From positions 2,664,501 through 2,728,500 of the forward strand of contig LR746281.1 in NCBI GenBank assembly GCA_902729315.2: a stretch of DNA of 64,000 nt. Reading direction: 5' to 3'. Below the pieces are notes generated by a model that was not told the origin of the DNA, ran no database searches, and saw only the letters and a program-made list of their open reading frames with translations. The translations under genes were made by a program, and so were the position numbers. Source of the DNA: Spirodela intermedia (Eukaryota > Streptophyta > Magnoliopsida > Alismatales > Araceae). Positions 46,901-59,000 of this stretch are shown here, piece by piece. Position 1 is the stretch's first letter. Each line of letters starts with the position of its first letter.

Positions 46901-46981
46901 GACGCGGCATCCTTCCTGTTCTCATTCATTCATTCCTGTTCTCACCCGACTGTGCATTCTAGCTCCCCAGCCTTGATATAA

Positions 46982-46984
<3 letters not shown>
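43977..46984. other. Upstream region of the SRS gene, CT/GA-rich, no other gene
   Basis: It is pyrimidine-skewed with short GC-rich islands at about 44,740-44,920 and 45,540-45,650. Frames of 93-134 codons on the minus strand (44678-44959, 45038-45379, 45452-45856) are low-complexity or unrecognised. I see no domain or splice structure to support them. Confidence 0.5.

Positions 46985-47035
<51 letters not shown>
46985..47035. repeat. (GA)n microsatellite
   Basis: About 25 GA units without interruption. Confidence 0.95.
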
Positions 47036-47038
<3 letters not shown>

Positions 47039-48850
47039 CGGAGATGGTGGGACAGGAGAGAGTCGATAGGGCGCAGCTCGCAGGCACATGCAGGGGAAAT
47101 GTGGAGGAAGGGGACAAGCAGAGGGGAGCTCGCGAAAGGGGAGGGAAGGGAAGAAGGTGGGGGCTCCGGTAGGGCAGAGGAAGATGGAGGCCTCGTGCGA
47201 GCCACCGCCCTCAACAACTGGGCAGGTCACCATCAAACCCTTGTCTCCTTCTTCGGCCCCACCTGCTGATTGCTGAGCTCAATCTCAGAAGGCCAGAGAC
47301 GAAGATAAGATACTTCCGTCTTCGTAAATTGCACCTATACTATTAACTAATTGGACCTTTCTCTCTCTCTATCCATATAAATACATGAGGTTCTTTGGCT
47401 GGGCGTATACGGGACCGTGGATGTTTTAATGGCAATCATATGCGGCCACTGTTCATCTTCCACTTCCCATTATTTCGCCCCTGGAGCTGCCTCCCTCCTT
47501 CCGGAGAGGAATGGAGAGGTTTCCATTTTAGTCTCTGTGAACCAGAGAGATCGATAGAGGGAGGGAGAGGGAGAGGGAGAGAGAGAGAGAGAGAGAGGCC
47601 CAAGTTTCTGAGCCCCGAGGATTGATTCTTGGGGAAGTTCGGGGTGGAGGGGAAGGGGATCTCGTCGTCGCTGTTGATGATGATGATGATGACGATTCAG
47701 GAAGGTTTTGTGTCTGAAAGAGCGAGAGAGAGAGAGACAGAGGATGGAGTCAGATGACCACGTGACCTCGTCCCCATTAGAATTGTCTGAGGGGTAGCAA
47801 GGGTTGGGGGACCATGGCAGCAAGCCACAGCCCTCTTTATGACCTACACAAGGATTCCCCCAGGCGTACAAACCATAGGGCCCTACCCCACACCACCCTC
47901 TTCATCCCTCTCTGGAAGAAAAAGGGAATGATGATCCTTTTGTCATCTACAAAAGGCCCTAATCGTAAGGAAAGCGCAGCTGGTGAGTCATCTTGGATGC
48001 ATTAACGCGCCTAGAAATCGTAGCCTCTCGCTCTCTCGCTTCTCTCTTGCTCTCTCTCTCTCTCTCTGGGGAGCAGTTAAGGATCCCATCCAATTCTTTC
48101 TCGGCGCGCATCATGAGCTTCACTCCAAAGCTGTGAGTGATGGCAGCATGTCGGATTTGGTGGCTGTAGTGTTTTCACTCTCTTTCCTTTCTTCCTCGGC
48201 TTGAAGGAGGAGATAGAGAGAGAGAGAGAGGCCCTGGGCAGGATCCCATGAAAATCATGATCTGCAGATCCCTTGTGATCGAAGGGACTCTCTTGGTCGG
48301 CCCCTCTGGATTGGAAACCCTATGGTTTCCCCTTTTGATTGTGGACGAACTGAAGAGGGAGGGATAGGGGAACCCCTGACGAGAACAGAAGAACTCTGAT
48401 CCCTTCACATGGAACACAACCCCCGCCATGACTGTGAGACACTGTATGGACTCAATGTCTTGGCGCATCTCTCTCTCTCCCTCTCTCCCTCTCTCCCTCT
48501 CTCCCTCTCTCCCTCTCTCCCTCCCTCCCTCTCTCTCTCTCTCTCTCTAGATTTCTTCCCTCCATGCTTAACTTCGCTTTCTCTGGGTAGGGGTTGAAGA
48601 TGACTGAGTGATGTGGCCGGAGGTCGAAATCCACGCAATCAAAAGTGGCTGTCTTTCCCCGTGCCTCGTGTCGCCGGGAGAGCTCGCCCGAGCCCTTCTA
48701 GCAGCGTTCCCTAATCCCTACGTGACCAAGAGTTGACAGACGTGACACCTTCCCCTCTCACTCGGGGGCCGAAGGCCGCTCCCAGGGTCTCTCTCTCGCC
48801 CCCGTAATCTATTTCCATCTCTCACACGCGCAGACACTGGGGGCCCGGGG
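47036..48850. other. Intergenic DNA rich in GA/CT repeats
   Basis: Several short GA or CT runs occur (about 47578-47597, 47723-47737, 48051-48068, 48212-48230). The many Ser/Leu or Arg/Glu frames are translations of these repeats and are not genes. Confidence 0.6.
48468..48549. repeat. Compound (CT)n and (CTCTCTCC)n repeat
   Basis: CTCTCTCC-type units repeat about seven times between plain CT runs. Confidence 0.9.
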
Positions 48851-49201
48851 ATGGGAGAGGAACCGGGATGGCGGTATAGGCGAGTAATTCCGCAGGGGGT
48901 GGGCGCGCGGCTACGATTCACCGGCGACTTCTTCAGGGGGGAGTTCGTTCTGCGCACCGGTCAGGCGGTGGATAATAGGGACTGCGACGAGCTAAACGAC
49001 GACGGCCGCCGCGACATCACCTCCATCGGCAAATCGGCGAGCTGGCCTCCGGCTTCGGTGGGTGCACACGTGCATGGATTCACGTACTGTCTAATCGGCG
49101 AAGCACGAGATGCCGGCGACGGGAATTCCGCGGGTGTTTCCGCAGATAAAACCAGTCCACCGTCGCCATTCATTATTTTGATCTTGTTTTCTATAAATTA
49201 G
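48851..49201 (+). other. CpG-rich island with an unrecognised 116-codon frame
   Basis: The stretch is much richer in CpG (cgacgacggccgccgcgac, cgccggcgac) than its surroundings. A frame with ATG at 48851 runs 116 codons; another on the minus strand (49173-48961) has 70. Neither translation is familiar to me. It could be an exon of a small gene, the end of a GC-rich pseudogene, or a promoter island. It is not called as a gene. Confidence 0.3.
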
Positions 49202-51090
49202 TTATGAGATTATTCTGATAAAAACATTTGTCTAAGAAAGAAAAACGATGAATATCAAGAAACATTGGCGAACAAACCCATTGGCGAATTTAATTATGAA
49301 CTCTCGTCCTGTACTCTACGCCTTAGAGGAGACGGGAGCTTTCATTTTCTCACCCATCTCTCATCAGGGGGAGGGACTCTTCATCCTCCTACTCATCCAT
49401 TTACTGGGTCCCTTTGGCAAACCATGGAGCGCTGTTTTATGGTAGAGAGAGGAACTGAAGTAAAGTCAACCACGACTGAGCGTTACCCAGAATGATCGGG
49501 TGTAAAGCATCTAAATGTGATTCTTCAAGTTTGTCATCAGTTCCCAGGGCTAACCTTCCACAAGCGGTGGAAATTTTTGGGTGGGTATTAAATTCTGCCT
49601 GATTACTACACAGAGATATATATATATATATATATATATAATTCCTTAGTCTTATCCTGTATGTTTGGCCAATAAACTTGGCTGGATATCTTATATCATT
49701 CACCAAAGTAGAAACAGAACTTGGATTTTTCTATATCCAATCTAATGGTCAAATATTTTAAGCTGAAACCAGACATATATTTTGCAAAAGAATGAACCAA
49801 CGTGGTTTATTTAATGGCAAGTCCATGACTTTGGCAAGTCCACGCTGATCTCCTTAATTGTTTCTCTAAATGGCGTGACATCAGAAACATATGGATTGAG
49901 TATCAACCTGTTTGTGGAGCAAGTTGAACCTATTTTTGATGAGTTCATGAATCCAAAATCTCAAGTAACATGATAAAAGAAATTGGTAAATCTCAATCCA
50001 ACATCGGCATATTAATCATATATTAATATTTTAAAAATAATAGAAAATTATAAATCATGATGCAAAATCGAAATATGTGAACAATTAGTCAGCCACCATC
50101 TAGAAAGTGACATACTTCAGAAGTACATATGAAATATTGAAATGATGTTCTTAAATAAAGAAATAACGATTTGAATATGGTGTTGCTTGTGTTTGTTTAT
50201 GTCAAAGTGAATTTTGAAATTAAATTGGGAGCTTAATTCATAAAATTTAGAAATAAAGACAAACTTACGAAGCAGCACATTCAAAATATTGATTTTCCAA
50301 AAAGAAATAATATTTCCCATACATCTTTTTTAAAATTAATCATTCAACTAACTTATTGGGGACATATAGCTATTACTAGAAAAAAGTTTGTGTGGTTTAC
50401 AAGAGTGTATTTCAAAATAATCATAATATCATAAAAAAGATGTGGGTTTATCAAAAAATAACTTAGAGCTTTGATGAATTCAAATAAATGCAAAAAATAT
50501 TAGGCTTCTGAAATCAAGAATATTGAAGTTGTTAGTTGTTGACGTTAAGAAGAAATAGTATAGGATGCATATTTATTTATCATATTTTATTGCAAAATCC
50601 ATAATCCTTGGAATTTTATAAGCAACATAATTGTTGTTTGATATTTTTAGTCATTAATTTTGGGAACTAGTAATCACATATACTAGTCTAATTATATTTT
50701 CCTTTGAAGATACTCTAAAGTCTAATTATAATGAGATTTTTGATAATCCTTCAATAAAGCTCTCACTATGGATCTAATGTTAGAAAGATTGGAGGATATT
50801 TGTGTAGATAAATATTTTTAAATATAGTGATTCTAATAATAATAATAATAATAGTCGTTCATGGGGAGACAATAACCTATCATTTTTTAAATTGGTTTCT
50901 TATAAAAATTCACATTTCAGTATTCCATTGAAATCTAGTCAATAATTTCTTCAATAAGAAATGGTTTTGAGTTTTATCATGTCTACGATGTTGCTGGGAT
51001 TCATTAAAATGCAAACTAGACAATTTATTAAAATAAAAAATATTGGGTGAGATTTAAACGAAAATTAATTTTTACATCTATATTTAATCT
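49202..51090. other. AT-rich intergenic DNA
   Basis: It contains a (TA)n run at 49615-49640 and otherwise no recognisable element. Short frames are not supported. Confidence 0.55.
49615..49640. repeat. (TA)n microsatellite
   Basis: About 13 TA units. Confidence 0.95.
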
Positions 51091-51497
51091 GTAATGGTAG
51101 TATTTAGTGATTCTCGAAAGAATCGGCTTCTCCGAGAATCAGTGCCAAACGCCAACCGGAAAGAAACGGAGCAACTGAACAGACCTTCTATGCTCCTGTC
51201 TACGCTGCTACCTCGCGCACCGTCGAGTGAGACGCGGTGGGTGTTGACGGCGGCGGCGGTGGCGGCGGCGGCGGCAGTGGCGGCGGCAGTGGCGGCTTCG
51301 GTGGCGAATGAGAGGGTGGAGTACTTATTCCGTCCATACTTTTTCTTTTCACAAACTTTCCTCTTCTTCCCGCTCGATTCCCTCGCAACCTCCCTCCCCC
51401 GCCTGCTCTCCCACCTTCGTCAGAGGATCTTGAAGGCGTTCTTCTGGGGTTCTCCTCCTCCAGGCAACGAGGTTCTATCAGGAGGGATCGTTGAGAA
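51091..51497 (+). promoter_or_regulatory. Promoter and 5' leader region of the p23 gene
   Basis: Composition jumps from AT-rich to GC-rich at about 51,110. A tatatttaa word at about 51,079 is the best TATA-like candidate. A (GGC)n-type run (51,248-51,300) lies in the presumed leader. An upstream frame with ATGs at 51094 and 51190 runs past the true start in another frame. Transcript ends are not visible from sequence. Confidence 0.45.
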
Positions 51498-54400
51498 TGA
51501 GGTGAAGACGACGCTCTTCCATCCTTCCCTTCCGTCTTTCCCTTCTCCGTCTTTGTGTCTCGTCCTGGACTCTGTTCCCCCTCCTGTTCGTCGGCGCGGG
51601 CAAGAGTAGATGACGAGAGAATGGAAGTTCCATTAATTTGATTCCTTGTTCTCCGCATAGGACGATGTCTTTATTGTTTTCGGTTGCGTGATCTTCCAGC
51701 CGCCACCCGGAAGTCCTCTGGGCTCAACGATCTGACAGGGTCTACTTGACCATCGGCCTGCCTGATGCGAAGGACGTCGCAGTGAAGTGCGAACCAGAAG
51801 GAGTGTTCACCTTCACCGCCATAGGGGCTCAGATGGTTTCCTTCCAGGTTCATCTCAAGCTGTACGGAACCATCAACCCAGAAGTGAGTCGCTGACCTTC
51901 CACTCATGGTTCATCTCCTCCTTTGTCTCCATCATGACGATTTTTTCATCCAAATGTGAATGGTATGGTTATCTGTGTTTCACTAACCAGCTTGCCAGAT
52001 CAAGGCTTTCTCTTGCTAGTCTTCTTGTCATCCATCTTTCACTGTCTTGCAAGCCTCGAAGACAGTCAATGATCTCTCTGAGGATAGACTTCGTTTACGG
52101 TTTTGACGAATCACCTGCAGTCATCTACATGTCTCTGTTCCTTTTTAGACTTCAACGAATGGGTTCTTCGATTGCCCTCGGTCGGCAACCCCTCTTGCTA
52201 CCTTCATCAATCCTCACTGCAACTCTGCGGTAACAGCCCGCCAAGATCCTAAGCTTTGATCATCATGGTTTTCATGGTTTCTGGGGCGCAGAGTAGGTCA
52301 AGAAAGGACTTCTTTTGGGAGAAAATTTCCCCTTGAATCCCTCAATAATTACCCTGATTTATTTTTATTTTTTTTGGGTTTCGGATTGAGCATTGTCCTC
52401 CTATTGCTCATAAGTAATTTTAACCGATACCCAGTTTTCCATCATAATTCTCCTTATCTTGTATCATATTCGAAACTAGAAGTGTGCCTATGGACCAAGC
52501 ACTATGAAGCAAGTTCCCAGAGAAATGCGTGGAAATGTTCTTTGTCCCGGGGTTTCGTTATATTACCCAGCCCATGTCGATCCACTTGAGGGATATGGCA
52601 GGTTGCCACTCGTGTGTGTGTGTGTGCGTGCGTGCGTGGGATTTCCCATCCAATCTTCTGTGCCAGACATGGTCAACCCTGGTCCCAGCCTATATTATGA
52701 GATGTGGTTGACTTGGTTTTGAGCCTAAGCCTGAGAAAGACTGGCAGAGGTTTCAGCCTGGCCAGGCTTATGATATTAAGATGTCACCTTATAGATAATA
52801 CAATATCGCTTACATCTTATTGAAAATTTCCTTGAAGAGGATTATGGATTGAAGGACCTTCTCTCTCGGACAAGCAAGTTCTTTGCTTGTAGAACGATGG
52901 AGCATGCGGTAGACCATATCATCTTCCTCATTCGTCGTATTTTACCCTGCTGGTTTTTTCAAGAATCCCCATCCTTGTTTCTTCTTCTGCAACCTGTTCC
53001 CACATTTTCCTTTCGTACCTAACTGAACTGTCTTCTGACATTGGGGATGCCAGAATTATTCGAGTTTTTCTTAGCGTCGACAGACCAATGGGTGGTTAAT
53101 ATGCCTTTGACTTTATTTTATCGTGGGATTATTTGCATGTTTGACTTTGAAATTTATGTTCAATTACCATTTTTTCCTGGTATTTGTTTTTCTCTGTTTG
53201 TCGAATATACAGGTGGGTTAATCAGTTTAATATAGCTCATGCATATGTTTTACAGAATTTGTATATGCAGAATCCACTGCTCTGAATCTTGTCAGAGTAT
53301 TCTGCAATCTTCATACTCCTAAAACGTAAGGAATGTGCTCTCTAGTTTGCAGGCCTACGGAGTTTCGTTCTCCATGTTGTTTAATGGCAGATGAGACCTT
53401 CAGCTGCCTGATTACGGGGCTCTTGTGGGGGAGAGGGTTGACTCCTGAACATTTCCAGGAACATAATTTTCTCAGTTCTTGTTTCATTTGGCAATGGTTT
53501 CAAGGCTTTTTCTGCACAAATGCTGTGTCAATACGCAAACATTCCCATTATGCTAATTTTACGGTCAACCCACATCATACTTGTGGGAAACTGGGCGTGT
53601 ATGGGCACGTTTCTTAGGAAATGTCTTCGGAATATGTGGTATTGATCGTTGACTTGAAGGACGGATTGTAGATTTCACCACTTTTTCATCACCAGATATC
53701 TTCCCTGAGCTTTCTTGGGGAGGAAGGTCAACCATAGAGATGCGGAAACCAGCTGCAAAGGCCTCCCGTCGAGGAGACTAAAGAGATCTTGATAGCACAC
53801 CTTTGAATACGCAATTCTCTCATAATCTCGTCTTGATTCATTTAATGTGGGTTCCCAACATCTGTCCTTGTATGCCGGAGAAGAAGACCAAAGGAGTAGC
53901 TTTACCCATTGAGCAATATAAGCGGTGATTCTCAAATCAAACCAAAAGAAGTAGTTTGACTTTACAGAGAAAGTCATACAGTTGCTTCGAATCTTGCGGT
54001 CTTTCTTTGCAGTTAAGAGAATCTAGGCTGACTCTCATCACTTGTGGGCTTGACTAGACGAATATTTTAGTCATATTTCTACACGGAGTCCTGATTGTTA
54101 TGTTTCCTTTTAGGGTAGTAGGACGAAGATCGGGCTGAGGAACATTGTCTGTTCGATTCAAAAGGAGAACAAAAGCTGGTGGAAGCGGCTGCTGAGGTCG
54201 GAAGAGAAGCCCCCTCCCTACATCAAGGTTGACTGGAATAAGTGGTGCGACGAGGATGAGGAAGAGCCTGCGTGTGAGCATTCTTGGTGGTCTTTCTTTT
54301 TTTTTTTTTTACTTAAAATGACTTTCATTTGACTTTTGGTCGTTGGTTGACTTAATGACCCTGCAAGAGACGTAGCTTCCTCTTTGGATTTGGCCCAGGG

Positions 54401-54718
54401 GAGGATTCGAGGTTCCCATTTTCTGCAGTCCTCTCCGTTTGAGATCTTCCCTGATTTGTCTCTCTGCAGCCGACTCTGAGGATGAAGGGGGTGCCGGCTG
54501 TGGTGATGATGACGATGAATATGAGGTGAGGCCGGTGGCTTGTGCAGAAGATGAAACTTCTCTGAGGGACGTCGCTTTGGATGATGGAAGGGTCTGCTAA
54601 TCTTCCTTTCTCGGATTCTTGCGCAGGAGAACGGCGACGACGGCGAGAGCAGTGATGATAATGGCTTGCTCTGTAAGTCGGCCTTCTCTGTTGTCACCTC
54701 AGCTCCTTCCTCACCATT

Positions 54719-54771
<53 letters not shown>

Positions 54772-54871
54772 CCTTGCTGAAAAGTGAGCGTAGTGTTGTT
54801 CTCTCACCCGTGTCTCTGCTGTTCTGACAGACCTTCCTGATTTGGAGAAGGCTGGGGCTAGGAGGCAGTGA
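51498..54871 (+). CDS. p23: p23-type HSP90 co-chaperone (CS domain)
   Basis: The exons are 51498-51502, 51700-51883, 54114-54273, 54470-54525, 54627-54672 and 54831-54871. All introns are GT-AG and the frame closes at 163 aa. Exon 1 encodes only ATG AG; the splice completes Ser2. The start [14 protein letters not shown], the CS-domain core ([23 protein letters not shown]), [14 protein letters not shown] and the tail signature [15 protein letters not shown] are p23 hallmarks. An acidic Asp/Glu-rich C-terminus ends [15 protein letters not shown]. Known p23 proteins bind ATP-bound HSP90 in the cytosol and nucleus and stabilise its closed state. This is the short form without the Gly-Met-rich segment of some plant p23 proteins. 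Intron 2 is 2230 nt. Confidence 0.95.
52611..52638. repeat. (GT)n/(GCGT)n microsatellite in p23 intron 2
   Basis: gtgtgtgtgtgtg followed by cgtgcgtgcgtg. Confidence 0.9.
54722..54768. repeat. (CT)n microsatellite in the last p23 intron
   Basis: About 23 CT units, 60 bases before the acceptor of exon 6. Confidence 0.95.
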
Positions 54872-55979
54872 CCACCGCCTCCCCCGGGCCCAACTAGAAA
54901 CCCAGTTGAGGGAACGAACGGCGGGCTGCTCTAAGGCGGACGGGAGTAAGGGCTGTGATACCTCAGATAGTAAAGTTGTCCTAAGTCAACGCTTGCTAGT
55001 CATGCCATCTCCTCCTCAATATATAGTGGTAGAACACTCTTGTGAAGAAGCGTCAAGAGGTGGACCAGAATTCATGGAGGTGTTGACTCCCCTCTCCTCC
55101 CATGCAAACGTGGTTCCCCTTTTCAACGTTGCAAGTCAATACTAATTGATGACAGTGTAGAATGCTAATATACTTAATATAATTATAATCTTTTTATGAG
55201 TTCAATGTGAGCTAAGTCGTTGACTTAGGCATGGTGTATACACTCTTGTTTCACTTCACCAAAATATTTATTTATATTTATTAGAGTAATCTGTCAACCT
55301 TAAATCCTACTGAAATACTATTTTTCTTAATTTATTGTAAAAAAAATGATCCTGATAAGGAGCAATTTCTGAAATTATAGCTTTTCTTTTTATTAAAAAA
55401 GGGTATATTTTTCCTTTGACTTTGGATGTAGAAGGGTTCTAACAAGGAAGCACTGGCTATAAACATTCATGATTCCAAAAAAAATCATGATATATTATGC
55501 TTTATGCGCTTGTAAATTTATAATTATTTATTTCTATAGAAAAAAATGTGATTTCGAATATATCTTAAAAGGGGTTCCACAAGTACAAGTAAGAAATAGA
55601 TTATGATTTCTATGTCATTAAATAAATATGAATTTTATTTTAGAGGAAATTATTATTATTTTTTATTCTTAAAGGGATATCAAAAAACTAAAAGTCATGA
55701 TTTTTTTCAAACTCATAAAAAGTTCAAAACCGTATTTTTTTCGTAATTTTATTTTAAAGGGTGCTCCGAGTATAAGTCAACGCATGTATTGGAATATGAT
55801 TTCCAAGGCTATAAACTGCTTACTTTATATTTGGGAATAATTATATGAGCTTATAAGGTTTATGTGGCAATTTATTTTTTTAGGTATAAAAAGCTTTTTT
55901 CCATTAAAACACACACTGAAGATTTTCTTAGTCTCTAGGTACTCTTAATCGGCGTTTGCTACCGACTCAACCCCGGCCC
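54872..55979. other. p23 3' flank and intergenic spacer
   Basis: The first ~250 bases are of genic composition and probably hold the 3' untranslated region. The rest is AT-rich up to the next promoter. No canonical AATAAA stands out near the expected end. No gene is seen. Confidence 0.55.
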
Positions 55980-55987
55980 TATTTAAA
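55980..55987 (+). promoter_or_regulatory. TATA-like box ahead of TFIIF beta
   Basis: tatttaaa sits within the near-palindrome ccctatttaaaggg, 36-43 bases before the ATG. If used, the leader would be only about 10-15 nt, which is short. The true start may be elsewhere. Confidence 0.35.
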
Positions 55988-56022
55988 GGGAGAAGCGGGG
56001 AGGGAAATGGGGAAAGAGAGAG

Positions 56023-59000
56023 ATGTCGTCTTGGAACGACGACAGCAATGGTGCCAACGGGGGCAATGGGAGGAACGGCAGCGGGAACAACGGGCAAGGG
56101 GGAATCGGGGGCGTCCTGGACATGGCTAGGGCGGACCGATCGGTATGGCTGATGAAATGCCCCGCTGTCGTCTCCACGTCGTGGCAGAAGGTCGCTGCCT
56201 CGGCGGGTGCGGCGGGGGCGGGAACGCCTGATTCTAATGTCCCCAATCCCATCGTCGCAAAGGTCGTCCTCTCCGTCGACCCTCTCAAACCGGATGGCAA
56301 TTCCCAGCTCCAGGTAAGCCTTCTCTGCTTCTCCAGTACGCGTGCTGTCAATCAATCGGTTCATTTCCATGTGTACTCTCCCTCGCACTGCCGTCATGTA
56401 AAATTCTCATGATGAGAGCTGGTGAAATTGATTGCCCCAGTGATCCTTACGGTTGTTATTTGGTTTGGCCTTGCTTCTTTCGATGATGTCCAGTGGGATT
56501 ATGAGGGAATACGAGTTATCTGTCGAAACCACCGATAATCAGATCGGTGAGTTCTCTACATCCCCAAAACGTGAAATGGGAGTGGACACTTCTGTCTGCT
56601 TGATGCAATTTCTTTTACCCAGATATCTTTGATTTTTGCGGCTCGCCAATGAATAATAACACCCCTGTAGAAAGGCGTGGGATGATTCCAATATTATGTC
56701 TGCTGATGAGCTCGAAGCATTTTCGAATTTTTTCTTGTACCCCGGAATCCATCTATCCTAATTGATCCGAAGCATCCAATATTTATTGGTAAATAATGTT
56801 CCAAGCTAGGCGTATGGATGAATTCTCCATGAATGAATTCCATTCCCTTGGTTGAGAGATAGAATGGTCAATAGAGCCACGTCACTTTTGTAAATACTGA
56901 GGGAAAAGACGGTGTGGTTTCAATCTATTTTTCAATTTCTAAATTTAATGCTAGTTTACCCGTAGGCAATTTTAAATTATGGAGGTTCGTACTCTAGTAG
57001 GTCATCTTATTTCTCAGAAAGGATCTTTTGTCTAGGGTGTTATTTACGTACTGCTTTCAAACTAACATTCTGACGCCACCCCATTGTTCCAGAGATTAGA
57101 ACCCTAATTTCAGAAAGTGTTTTTTCTGGGCATTGACTGTTTAAATTGTGTTGTTGTTCTTCATCTTATCTTAATCTTCTTCGTCATCGAATTCAACCCC
57201 CATGTAAGCCAACAATGGTTGGATTGATAGTATGAGTTCTACAAGTTGGCGTTTATCCGAGGCTGGACACCATATCCGCTGCTTCCTGAACAGAGATCTT
57301 TTCGAAGTTTCCTTAAAATCGTAATGCATTGATGGAGCAACGTTTTCTGGGATTTAGTCTAGGGTTCTGCATGCCTCTCTCTCTCTCTCTCTCTCAACCC
57401 TGTCGACATATTTTGTGGGAACACTTTCTACATGTCAGGATTGTGTCTCTTTACCACCATATAGATGCATCCTGAATGCTGCTACTGAGATTATTTCGTA
57501 TGATCTTTATTACCATCTAGTTGCTAACGTTCCTTTTATCTTGATTGATCCTCTGCTTCGTGTGATGTTTTTTTCCATTTAGTTGCTCAGTGTGCTTTTC
57601 TTTTGCACATCATTTTACAGAGTTGAGTAGGAATTTGTTGTATGGTCACCCCACCTTTAAAAAAAGAAATAAAGATGAAACGGTTATCATGGGATAGTTT
57701 TAAGCGGAAAAACAGAACTTTTCCTAGATTCATACATAAAAATTAACGAGTCTTTGAAGACTCGTAAAGAAGATTTAAAGCTTGCTCAGAAATATCGTCA
57801 ATGGGGGGACTACATTACCACAATAATCATAGTTTTGCTCTAAAAACGTTCTGTGTAAGGGGTTCCCTATCATTGATGGCCCTTTTCTGTATTATTTGTT
57901 TCTCAAGCAATGCTTGTGTTACTGATCTTCATCATGCCAATCAATCTACTTGGATTTCTATGCTATTGCAGTTTAAAATGGAATTGGCTCACAGCGAAAG
58001 TGGCAATACCCCGAAGAGTTATTCACTGAATATGTTCAAAGACTTTGTTCCTATGTGTGTCTTTTCGGAATCAAATCAAGGTGAGGATTACTGGCATCAG
58101 TATTTTAACAATTTTTTAATTGGTATACTCTCCTTTTCATTCTTCTAAACAGATCAAGAAGGTCATCTACCATTTTCGCTCTTCATCATACTTGGACGTC
58201 TTGCTTTTCTTACCTCCCTTCTAGGTTATGTATTTCTCTCGGTCTGTTCTTTTTTTTTGGTGGTGATCTTCTTCTTCCCTGGTTATTTCGTAGTTAAGAT
58301 TTTCATTAGGCAAGTCACCTCAGTTTTATCTGTTTATGTGCACTGGTAAGAGTTGCAAGAAACTTGAGCTACATGCTGGCTGTATCCTTAAGAAAAGGAA
58401 CCCAGAGGAATCTTTGGCATCAGCTGCCTTTCATTACTACAGTTCTCAGAAAATATTGCAGCATAAAAGAAGACGACTGAGCATGTCTGATCAGGATAAC
58501 TGTTTCTGTGTTGATAAGAGAGCGGTTATGGAGACTCTGATGAAGTCAGAGAGAGGAACGCTATGTAGCTTTTAGGAACACTATGTCTCTTATTCCTCTC
58601 AGGGTTTTTCTCTCCACCTTCTTCCACCTTGATAAATTGCCGTGGCTTTGTCATCAATGGGCCTCAATCCTGAGTAAATACCGCTATTATGGGGAATACA
58701 CTCCATGATGCAGACCCAATTGCCATCGCCCACTCCCACCTTAGTTTGATATCTAGTAATTTTTTCAAACATTAATCTCATTCATTATTTGCAGATCAAT
58801 TTCTAGGAAATCTTTCGAGTTGATCTTGAACAGGTTTAACTGGAGCCTTTAAAATTTTCTCATATACATTACCTGATTTAAGATATATTGTGTATGCATT
58901 TTATTCTTTCATACATTAATTTTAATTTCAAGGTTTTTTATTGTTTAACAAATTTTTAGTGTATTTTAATTCATCTTTCGTGGCCAGATGCACAGTTTGC

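Noticed and set aside
46504-46929. 141-codon minus-strand frame
   Set aside because: It mixes RERERE repeat translation with unrecognised sequence, and overlapping frames exist on the other strand.
54218-54697. 159-codon minus-strand frame
   Set aside because: It is antisense to p23 exons 3-5; Ser/His runs come from the acidic codons on the true strand.
55945-56397. 150-codon and 122-codon minus-strand frames
   Set aside because: They are antisense shadows of TFIIF beta exon 1.
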